Assembly (NCBI GenBank): GCA_964507195.1 | Contig: CAZDPA010000051.1 | Span: 1 to 23,987, forward strand | Source of the DNA: Solimonas sp964507195 | GTDB lineage: Bacteria; Pseudomonadota; Gammaproteobacteria; Nevskiales; Nevskiaceae | Direction of reading: 5' to 3' | Length of the DNA stretch: 23,987 bases | In this document: piece by piece, positions 7,229 through 15,100 of the stretch | Layout: every line of letters starts with the position of its first letter | How positions within the stretch are numbered: position 1 is the first letter of the stretch | Position numbers and translations under genes: made by a program | Notes under the pieces: model-generated | The model's input: only the letters and a program-made list of their open reading frames with translations | Database searches by the model: none | Told to the model about the DNA's origin: nothing

Positions 7229-8007
7229 GCCTGCGCGCCACCGATCTGCGGTACCGCCGGGATGGCCGCGCCCTGCTTGACGGCGTGTCGCTGCACGTCG
7301 AAGCCGGGCAGATCCACTGCATCGTCGGCCCCAACGGTGCCGGCAAATCCACATTGCTGAGCCTGCTGTCCGGCGAACGTGCCGCACAGTGCGGCCACGT
7401 GAGTTACAACGGCCAGCCGCTGATGCGTTTGACGCTCGCGCAGCGCGCGCAGATCCGCGCCGTATTGCCGCAGCGCGATCTGCTGACGTTTGCGTTTACC
7501 GTGGATGAAGTCGTCCGCCTCGGTCGCATGCCTGTCCGCCAGCACGGCGCAAGGCGCGAAGCCGAAATCGTCGAACTGGCCATGCACGCAACCGATATCT
7601 GGGCGTTGCGCGACCACGACTACACCACCTTATCCGGCGGCGAACGCTCGCGCGTACAGCTCGCACGCGTGCTGTGCCAGATCTGGGAGCCTGCTGAACA
7701 GGACGCTCGCATCCTGCTTCTGGACGAACCGACCGCAAGCCTGGACATCGCCCATCAGCATCGCAGCCTGCAATGGCTAAAAACCTTTGCCGCCACGGGC
7801 GTCGCCGTCGTCGTCATCCTGCACGATCTCAACCTGGCGATGACCTACGCCGACCAGGTCACTCTGCTTGACCAGGGCCGCGCTGTCGCCAGCGGCACGC
7901 CGATGGAGGTGCTCACCGAGCAGAATCTGGAATTGGTCTACCGCATCAAGGTGGAAATCCTGCGGGCGCCACGAATCCCGCATCCGATCATCGTCGCGCG
8001 CGCCTGA
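7225..8007 (+). CDS. hmuV: HmuV-like haem ABC transporter ATPase
   Basis: A 260-residue cytoplasmic ATPase that powers the adjacent permease. Walker A GPNGAGKST is at 35-43, the Q-loop Gln83 in VLPQR, the signature LSGGE at 136-140, Walker B ILLLDEP at 163-169, the D-loop SLD at 172-174 and the switch His200 in ILHDLN, so all catalytic motifs are intact. The short insertion between signature and Walker B (ARVLCQIWEPAEQDARILLLDEP) is characteristic of haem importers of the HmuV type. The gene overlaps hmuU by ATGA and is the last gene of the pair. Substrate specificity is inferred from family resemblance and from hemP upstream. Confidence 0.92.
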   Translation: MSLRATDLRYRRDGRALLDGVSLHVEAGQIHCIVGPNGAGKSTLLSLLSGERAAQCGHVSYNGQPLMRLTLAQRAQIRAVLPQRDLLTFAFTVDEVVRLGRMPVRQHGARREAEIVELAMHATDIWALRDHDYTTLSGGERSRVQLARVLCQIWEPAEQDARILLLDEPTASLDIAHQHRSLQWLKTFAATGVAVVVILHDLNLAMTYADQVTLLDQGRAVASGTPMEVLTEQNLELVYRIKVEILRAPRIPHPIIVARA

Positions 8008-8033
8008 AACTCTGCAGAGGACGTTTTCGGGAG

Positions 8034-8053
8034 GGGGTCAGAAAAGCGACCCC
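8034..8053 (+). repeat. GGGGTC/GACCCC hairpin downstream of hmuV
   Basis: GGGGTC (8034-8039) and GACCCC (8048-8053) flank an AGAAAAGC loop, 26 nt after the hmuV stop. A G-rich 5' arm with GTCAG is reminiscent of dispersed GGGGTCAG...GACCCC elements in Xanthomonadaceae intergenic DNA. There is no T-run, so termination here would be weak. Confidence 0.4.
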
Positions 8054-8064
8054 TTCGACAGCAG

Positions 8065-8086
8065 CAGCTTCGTCGACTCGAAGCTG
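8065..8086. repeat. Perfect 8-bp-stem hairpin in hmuV/cyclase spacer
   Basis: CAGCTTCG (8065-8072) pairs exactly with CGAAGCTG (8079-8086) around a TCGACT loop, in the spacer between convergent genes. It is one of several hairpins that could act together as transcription or mRNA-end barriers. Confidence 0.45.
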
Positions 8087-8184
8087 GCGTCCGCCGTCAC
8101 CTGTCCTCGCAATGCGGACACGCGAATCCATCCGGCCAGCACGACGCTTCCAGTGCGGCCACGCACGCAGTCGCGAGCTTCGCT

Positions 8185-8220
8185 CGGGATCGAGTTCGCT
8201 CAGAGAACTCGACAATCCCG
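8185..8220. repeat. Long inverted repeat near the 3' end of the cyclase gene
   Basis: CGGGAT plus CGAGTTC (8185-8197) pairs with GAACTCG (8205-8211) and, after a 3-nt bulge, ATCCCG (8215-8220). This gives 13 bp with a 7-nt loop, 10 nt beyond the minus-strand cyclase stop. A small GAGC-TTC-GCTC hairpin abuts it. No T-run is present, so it may block RNase or replace a canonical terminator. Confidence 0.5.
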
Positions 8221-8230
8221 GAACGTGCAC

Positions 8231-9469
8231 TCACCCCGCAATCGCATAAACCGCTACCGGCTCCGGATACCCCTTCAATTGCTCAGCAGCCTGCGGAACC
8301 ACCCTGAAGCGATCGGCAAGCGCGTGGATCGTCTCCGCATCAGCCAGCACCTCACCGTCCAGCGCGCGCCCACACAGACGTGACGCAAGGTTGACCGCAT
8401 TGCCCACGGCCACGTATTCAAGGCGCCCTGCACCGTGGATCGCGCCGACGGTCACGTCGCCGGACGCGATGCCGACGCCAACACCCAGTGGCGCCCCGCA
8501 TTTCTTCAGCATCTCTGAAACCTGCGCGAGGATTTCCAGCGCCATCGCTGCTGCTGCCAATTCGCGCTTGGGCACGGTCACCGGTGCGCCCAGCAGGATC
8601 AGTACACCGTCGCCCGCATGATCCTTGACTGTGCCGCCATGCATAGCCGCAACCTTGCCGATGATCGAGTAGTAGCGCTCCAGCAGTTCAATCACCTGTT
8701 CTGAATCTTCCGCGCGCGCATAGGCGGTAAAGCCGCGCAGGTCGCAGGCGACCGCGGTGATGTGGCGACGCTCCCGGCGCTGCAAGGCCAAGGCACTGGT
8801 CTGGCGCGCCAGATGCGCGAGTTGCGGCGAGACAAAGCGGCTCATGAACTGACCGCGTTGCTGTTGAATCACCAGGAAACGCACCGACGCTGCCAGATAG
8901 ATCAGCAATCCGGTCGCCATCAGCAGTGCCATCGGCGTTCCCTGGATCACGATGCCGGACAGCAGGAACGGCGCGGCGAGCATCAGCGCACGCAGTCGCT
9001 GTGCCTCAGCGGGGTCAATGCGCCGCGCGAAATGCATCAGCAGGATGGCGATGGCCGAGAGCAGCATCGCACTGCCCAGCACGGGGATGAACACTGCGAA
9101 CTCAACACCGCTCAGAGCAACCAGCCCTGCCCCGTCCAAGGTCGCAAGCTCCGGGAAAATGATGGTGTAGCCGATGCCGAGCGCCCAATAGATCACTATC
9201 AGGCCCTGCGAAATCCGGAACAGAATATTCGCTGCGCGTGCGACCCCGCCTTCAGTACCCACACCGATGCGACGCCCCCATTCGACACCGCCGAATATCG
9301 ATAGTGCGATCAGCGTTTCGGTGGTGACATGCGCAAGGGGTGAAACATTCGATCCGCCGAAGGCCTCGAAACCCGAGAGAAACAGCACCGATCCCATGCT
9401 GATGAGGCTACAGCCGAGCGCTCGACTGGAGGGCTCACGCCGGTCCAGCCAAAGGAAAATGCCGCCCAT
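8231..9469 (-). CDS. Membrane-bound class III adenylate/guanylate cyclase
   Basis: From ATG 9469 this is 412 residues: an N-terminal half with about six hydrophobic segments up to residue 203, then a class III cyclase domain at about 236-410. Metal-binding Asp243 (VACDLRGFT) and Asp287 (HAGDGVL) are present. Transition-state Asn360 and Arg364 lie in VGNAVNLASR, so it should be catalytically competent. The position four residues before the second Asp, often the purine-contacting Lys, is Asp283 (VKDHAGD), so ATP versus GTP preference cannot be read. The membrane part may sense a signal or merely anchor. The start is doubtful: the first membrane helix appears to continue about 18 codons upstream (SIYPVPAYLVLGLITVG) in open frame, with no ATG, GTG or TTG there. 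It lies downstream of ohr on the same strand. Confidence 0.85.
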   Translation of the reverse strand: MGGIFLWLDRREPSSRALGCSLISMGSVLFLSGFEAFGGSNVSPLAHVTTETLIALSIFGGVEWGRRIGVGTEGGVARAANILFRISQGLIVIYWALGIGYTIIFPELATLDGAGLVALSGVEFAVFIPVLGSAMLLSAIAILLMHFARRIDPAEAQRLRALMLAAPFLLSGIVIQGTPMALLMATGLLIYLAASVRFLVIQQQRGQFMSRFVSPQLAHLARQTSALALQRRERRHITAVACDLRGFTAYARAEDSEQVIELLERYYSIIGKVAAMHGGTVKDHAGDGVLILLGAPVTVPKRELAAAAMALEILAQVSEMLKKCGAPLGVGVGIASGDVTVGAIHGAGRLEYVAVGNAVNLASRLCGRALDGEVLADAETIHALADRFRVVPQAAEQLKGYPEPVAVYAIAG

Positions 9470-9611
9470 GCCGACCGTGATCAGACCGAGGACGAGATAA
9501 GCGGGAACCGGATAGATGGAAATGGCGTGAGTATCCGCAACGACAGAGCAAAGCGAGTCACGAACCGGACCAGCCTCGTGAGAGACACACCGGACTTCTG
9601 GCCTTGCCGCG

Positions 9612-10040
9612 CTAGACGATCACGACCTTGAGGCCGACGTCGATGTTGTTGCGCGTTGCCTTCGAGTACGGACAGAACTGATGGGCGGCGGCAATCAGCT
9701 TGTTCGCGTCGACATCCGAGATCCCGCTGATCCATGCGGTGATGTCGGCCTTCAGACCGAAGCCGCTGTCGTCCGGGCCGATGCCAACGGCCACTTCAAT
9801 CTCGACCGAAGTCGGCTTGAGCTTCATCTGCGTCGCGAGGTAATCAACCGCGCCGCCGAAGCAGGCTGCGTATCCCGCCGCAAACAGATCTTCCGGCGTC
9901 GTTGTGCCGGGCTTGCCGGGGCCGCCCATCTCCTTGGGCACCGACAGGTCAGCCTTGACGACGCCGTCGCGTGATTCGGTATGGCCATTGCGTCCACCGG
10001 AGGACACAGCGTGTGCGGTGTAGAGAACTTTCAACGGCAT
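9612..10040 (-). CDS. ohr: Ohr, organic hydroperoxide reductase
   Basis: A 142-residue OsmC/Ohr-fold protein that reduces organic and fatty-acid hydroperoxides in the cytoplasm with dihydrolipoamide as electron donor. The two catalytic cysteines are Cys60 in GYAACFGGA and Cys123 in HQFCPYSKATRNN. The active-site Arg17 (GGRNGH) and Glu50 (TTPEDLF) are also present, matching the Xylella Ohr arrangement of Arg19, Glu51, Cys61 and Cys125. Start ATG 10040 has a good CAGGAG ribosome binding site. It lies 47 nt after pbpC on the same strand and could be read from the macroglobulin operon or its own promoter. The usual repressor gene ohrR is not adjacent. Confidence 0.95.
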   Translation of the reverse strand: MPLKVLYTAHAVSSGGRNGHTESRDGVVKADLSVPKEMGGPGKPGTTTPEDLFAAGYAACFGGAVDYLATQMKLKPTSVEIEVAVGIGPDDSGFGLKADITAWISGISDVDANKLIAAAHQFCPYSKATRNNIDVGLKVVIV

Positions 10041-10087
10041 GTTCGTGCTCCTGTGAAGGTTTCGTATTGTGAACTTTCTCGCCTGCT

Positions 10088-12166
10088 TCAGCGCACCACG
10101 AAGCTTACCGCTCCAGTCTCGATGCCGACGCCGTCTCCGGCATCGGCGACCGCCTTGAGCACATGCGCGCCACGCTGCAATCGCCAGCTCCAGCGTGGAC
10201 CGGCACCTTCGCCGACCAGCTCGCCGTTGACGTACCAGCGCACGGTCTTGATGCCCTGCTGCCAGACCAGCTCGAAGTCGAACGCTTCAAGCTCGTCCGG
10301 AATGCGCGGGTCCATCGCCAGTTGCAGACCGTCGTACGGCTGGACCAGCGCGGGTTGCGTCGGAGCAGCGGGCACCGCGGCGATTTGCAGATTGCCCTGC
10401 TCAGCAGCCTGAGCGATCACTGGAGCGCTGTCACCTGCGCGGGCCAGCAGACCGCGCGTCAGCAGGGCTGCGCCGGTCGAACCGGTGATGCCGTCAGTTG
10501 CGCGGCCCGACAGATCGCCAATCCAGACACCGACAACATAGCGGCCGTTGTAGGCAACGGTCCATGCATCGCGATAGTCGCTGGACGTGCCGGTCTTGAC
10601 CGCAGTGCTCTGCGGGAAGCGGAGCACGCCGCCATCACCGAACTCGAGCAGGCGCGCAGACGGATCGGCGAGGATGCCGCTGATCATTCGCGCGGCCCTG
10701 GCATCGAAGCCGGCACGATCGGCCCGACCCTCGCGCTCGTCGTCGAACACGGTCAGTGGCCGGTAACGCCCTTCGCGGGCGAGCGCGGTGTAGGCCTGCA
10801 CCAGTTCATACAGCGACACTTCACCATTGCCGAGTGCGAGGCCATCGCCGTAGACATCCGGATGACGATCGAGACTGCGCACGCCGAGCGCCTTGAGCTT
10901 GTCGAGAAACGGTGCGGCGCCGACGAACTGCAGCGCCTTGACCGCCGGAATGTTCAGCGAGTTGCCGAGCGCTTCGCGCACGCTGATGACCCCGTGATGG
11001 GTGCGACTGTAATTGCGGTACTCATGCAGACCGCCATTGACGCGTTCAGCCAGCGCACTGTCGTCGATCATTGTCTGCGGGCCCCAACCGCGTTCGAATG
11101 CGGCGGCGTAGAGCAAAGGCTTGAGCGTGGACCCCGGCTGACGCGCGACATCGACCGCATCGATGCCGGTGACGTCCGGCTCTCTTGCATCGACAACTGC
11201 CCATGCGCGGATGCGATTGCCGTCGAGATCGACGACGAGCGCCGCACCCTGGCGCGCACCCTCCCCATCAAGGTCCTGCAGCCGCGCAGTCAGATAAGCC
11301 TCGGCATCGGCCTGCAGCCTGGGGTCGAGGCTGCTGCGCAATGCGCTGCCGTCTGCCGCGCCGCCAGAACGCGCGCGCACCTGGGCAACGAAGTGCGCCG
11401 CCCGCAATGCCGGCCGTACGCGAACGAAGCGCAGCGGTGCCTGTTCCGCATCACTTGTCGCGAGCATCCCGGCAGCGGTCAGTACACCAGCCAGCCGGTC
11501 GATGCCGCGTTGCAGTGCGGCAGTTTCCTTGAGCAGACGCGATGGCGCGCGCAACAACACGGCGAGCGCCAGGGTTTCGCGCTGACTCAGGGTTTCGAGG
11601 CTGCGACCAAAATAGAACCGCGCGGCCTGGACGACGCCACGGCGATTCGCACCGTACGGCGCCTGATTCAGATAGAACTCGAGGATCTCGTCCTTGCTGA
11701 AGCGCGCCTCCAGACGCAGCGCTTCAAATCCCTCGACCCAGCGCGACCACAGCGTGCGCGGACGCGGATGCAGCAGACGCACGACCTGCTCGCTGATCGT
11801 GCTCGCACCGCGCACCGCGCGACGCGCCTTGAGGTTCTGCCAGACCGCCGCAGCGCGGGCGCGCCAGTCGATACCGCTGTGTTCGCGGAAACGCCGATCC
11901 TCGGCGGCAATGACTGCTTGCGCGAGCAAAGGCGGCATCTGTGTCAGCGGCAGTTGCTGCATCTGATTCCAGCCGCCGTCGAACACCAGTTGCAGCGGTT
12001 CGCCGTGACGGTCAAGCACGGCGACGTCACCGGTATCGGTCGGCGGCGTCAGCACTTCCGGCAAGCTTCGTTGCGCCAGCGCCGTTGCCAGCAGCAGCGC
12101 AGCAGCGCCCCCTGCGACGACGACGGCGCCACGGCGCAGCACCCGCCTGAAGGCAGACCGCTTCAC
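10088..12166 (-). CDS. pbpC: Penicillin-binding protein 1C (bifunctional peptidoglycan synthase)
   Basis: A 692-residue inner-membrane protein with a single N-terminal anchor (about 14-31). The glycosyltransferase domain (about 55-225) has the catalytic Glu89 in AAEDRRFREHSGID and the ASTISEQVVR motif at 121-130. The transpeptidase domain (about 305-560) has Ser346-x-x-Lys349 in PGSTLKP, SLN at 403-405 and KTGTS starting at Lys524. A C-terminal BiPBP_C-type beta domain (about 605-690) is typical of PBP1C. Length is somewhat below E. coli PBP1C (770). The start is GTG 12166, overlapping the macroglobulin stop as GTGA, so the two are translationally coupled. Known biology pairs PBP1C with bacterial alpha-2-macroglobulin, repairing wall while the latter traps proteases. 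Confidence 0.96.
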   Translation of the reverse strand: MKRSAFRRVLRRGAVVVAGGAAALLLATALAQRSLPEVLTPPTDTGDVAVLDRHGEPLQLVFDGGWNQMQQLPLTQMPPLLAQAVIAAEDRRFREHSGIDWRARAAAVWQNLKARRAVRGASTISEQVVRLLHPRPRTLWSRWVEGFEALRLEARFSKDEILEFYLNQAPYGANRRGVVQAARFYFGRSLETLSQRETLALAVLLRAPSRLLKETAALQRGIDRLAGVLTAAGMLATSDAEQAPLRFVRVRPALRAAHFVAQVRARSGGAADGSALRSSLDPRLQADAEAYLTARLQDLDGEGARQGAALVVDLDGNRIRAWAVVDAREPDVTGIDAVDVARQPGSTLKPLLYAAAFERGWGPQTMIDDSALAERVNGGLHEYRNYSRTHHGVISVREALGNSLNIPAVKALQFVGAAPFLDKLKALGVRSLDRHPDVYGDGLALGNGEVSLYELVQAYTALAREGRYRPLTVFDDEREGRADRAGFDARAARMISGILADPSARLLEFGDGGVLRFPQSTAVKTGTSSDYRDAWTVAYNGRYVVGVWIGDLSGRATDGITGSTGAALLTRGLLARAGDSAPVIAQAAEQGNLQIAAVPAAPTQPALVQPYDGLQLAMDPRIPDELEAFDFELVWQQGIKTVRWYVNGELVGEGAGPRWSWRLQRGAHVLKAVADAGDGVGIETGAVSFVVR

Positions 12167-15100
12167 GGCGCGCGCGCAGTCACTCGCAGGCGCGCAGCAA
12201 CGCCATTGCCGTAGACATCCGGGTCGTACATCTGCTCGACGTGGCTGCGCGCGATCGCGAACTCACCTGCGGAGATCGCCTGGCCGAACCAGCTCAGCTG
12301 ATAACGGCCCTGCGGGATGAAATCGGCGTAGTGACGCACAGCCTCGAAGCGCAGTTCGCGATGATAGAACGGCCACGGATACGCGCTGTTGTCGGCCAGG
12401 GCCTGCTCGTCGATGCCCGCGGTCGTCGCCAGATCCGGATTCAGCGGCTCGATCCCGCCGGGCACCGGGTCATCAACGACGACATAGGTCATCCACGCCG
12501 GCGCATCGACGGTCAGGTCCACTTTCAGAAGCTCGCCCTGCTGCATTTCCAGTTCGCCGTTGGCGTTCGGCGTGAGCGGCTGCCACTGGCCGCCGCGCTG
12601 CACTGCGTAGCTGCGTTGCACCGACAGGCCGGCGCTGATGGCCGGCGTGTCCTCCGGCTCGACGTACTGCAGCCGAGTACTGACATAGCCGCGACCGGAT
12701 CCCGTCGCTTCCACCCGCACGGCCTGCTGACCGCTGGCGGTGACCACGGTGCTGAGCACAGGACTCGTTGCGGGTTTCAGCTGAACGCTGCCGAGTGGTT
12801 GTTCCCCTACCGTCGCCTTGACCGCCAGATCCACCGGATCACGCTCATAGGCTTCGCTGTAGGTAATCAGGGCCTGCGCGCAGTACAGGTTTTCCTGAGT
12901 GTTGTTCCAGTGCGTGCGGCCGTTGCGCGCAGACGTCACATGGCGGATCAGCTTCTGCGGCAGCTCGCCGATACCGGATTGCTCGCGCGCCACCACGAGC
13001 GCACTCAGCGCCGCGCAGTTGGAGCGCACCGGCGAGCCGAGCAGCCAGACCCAGGCACTGTCGTCATCGTCTGCTAGCGACAGACGAGCCGCCGATTCAT
13101 TGGCGCGTGCGAGCACGCGCTCGCGCGCACGCCCGGCCCAGGCTTCGCCGCCGTCGATCTTCTGCGCGGTCTGCCAGAACAGGCTTTCGCCGAACAGGCC
13201 CATGCGCACCAGCTGCTCGCCGTGTCGCGCCAGCTCGGCAGCGTCAAGCTTGCCGCGCTGCGCGAGCGCCGCCAGTGCAACGGCGCGCAGCTGTGCGCGC
13301 GCTTCGCGTGAGCTGAAACCCTGCGCGGTCGGATCCGCACGCAGCACGCCGAGCAGATACTCGTCGAGCGCGTCCCAGACCGGCGCAGGTGGCGCGTGGC
13401 CCATGTCCTTGAGCCAGCCGAACGCGAGCCCTGTGAATGCCGACAGGTACGGGCTGACATTGGCATCGCTGGCAACAAAGAACGCCATGCCGCCGTTCGG
13501 CGCCTGGAAGCTGCTCGCGTCCGCCAGCACCGTCGCAATCTGCTGCTCCGCCCCCGGCCATGCAGCGGTCGGATCCAGACGCGGCTTGAGCTTGAGGAAC
13601 TGCGCCGCCATCGTCGCCTTGCTCAGGCGCTGCTCCCAGCACTCGTGCGGATACGCGCGCTGGTACGCAAACGCGCCATCGAGTGCACCGAGCAGGGTCG
13701 GCGTCAGCGCCACGCTCAGCTTCGCCGAGCGTGCGCTGGCCGGCACATCGATGATCTGCGTCACCGCTTGCTCTGCGGTGAGATCGGACAGATCGGCCGC
13801 AGTGGCCGAGATGCGCTGCGCTCGTATCGGCACCTCATGCGCAAGCTTGTCCGAGTCTTCGCCGTCACCAGCGCTCGCGCGGAACTGCAGATTCTCCGCA
13901 GTCTCGACCTTGAGCGGCAGCAATACCGTCTTGCGCTCGAACGACGCGAGTTCGACGATCTGCTTGATCTCGCCCTTCGCCCCGCCCGTAACCTGGATGC
14001 CGACTTCGATCTTGCGTGCATGATCGGTGCGATTCAGCACGGTGAAACCAGCGCTGAACTGATCACCGACCGCGAGCTGATTCGGCATCGCCGGACGCAG
14101 CTCGGTCGGCTTGGTCACACTGATGTCGGTCTGGCCCAGCCCCATGCGCTCGCTAGTCGTCACCGCCATCACCAGCACACGCCAGCCGGTCAGTTGATCG
14201 GGCAACGCGAACGAGATCTCCGCGTTGCCCTGCGCATCGGCGGCCAGCGCCGGATTCCAGTACGCAACGAACTTCTCGACCGAGCGCAGCGACAGGTCGG
14301 CTCCACCGTCACCGCCCGGGTTTGCGCCTTTCTTCTCGAACTTCTGCCGTCCGATCAGCTGCGTCAACAGGCTGTAGTTCGACAGATCGAGCGCATCCAG
14401 CGCGGTGAAGCCCTTGAGCGGATCGAAGTAGTCCGTGCCGGACGTGATGAGATCGAACACCGCCTTGTCGATGACCGCGACCGCGAACTCGATCGGCTCG
14501 GTCTGGGCGGTCTTGCCGTCGGCAACCGGATTGGCAACCTTGGCCTGCAGCTTCACGCTCACTGTTTCCCGCGGCCGATAGGCCTCGCGATCCGGCATCA
14601 GCCTGATGTCGATGTGACGATACGGCTCGTCGACGACGAGCCTGGCATAGCCCATGCGGAACGTCGGCTTGCCGAGATCAACGCCGCCCTTGAGCGGCGC
14701 CTCGACGCGCGGCGACATGACGACAACCGACACGTACGCCCCCGGTACATACTCCGGCAGCACCGGAATCTCGATCACCGGCGTCGAACCCTCGAGCACC
14801 TGCACGGATTCATGCAGCACCCCATAGCGCTCGACCGTCACCAGCGCCTGTGCGCCGGGGAACGGATTCTTGACCAGGAAGCGTGCGGTCTTGCCGACCG
14901 TCCAGCTGTCCTGCTCGGCACGCAGATCGAGACTGTAGTCCGGCGACTCCTCCCACAGCACCGCACTCGCGCCCTGCGCGTACAACTCGTAGTGGGTCTG
15001 GTGCAGGCGGTCCGCGCTGTCGCGCACCATCGCGGTCACTCGGAACTCGCCTGCGGCATCCGGCGTGAACTCGCATTTCATGCCTTCAAGTGTCGAGCGC

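Noticed and set aside
10163..12214. Long plus-strand frame of 683 residues opposite pbpC
   Set aside because: It mirrors the codon structure of pbpC on the other strand, has no recognisable domain, and pbpC motifs are complete; it is a GC-rich shadow frame.
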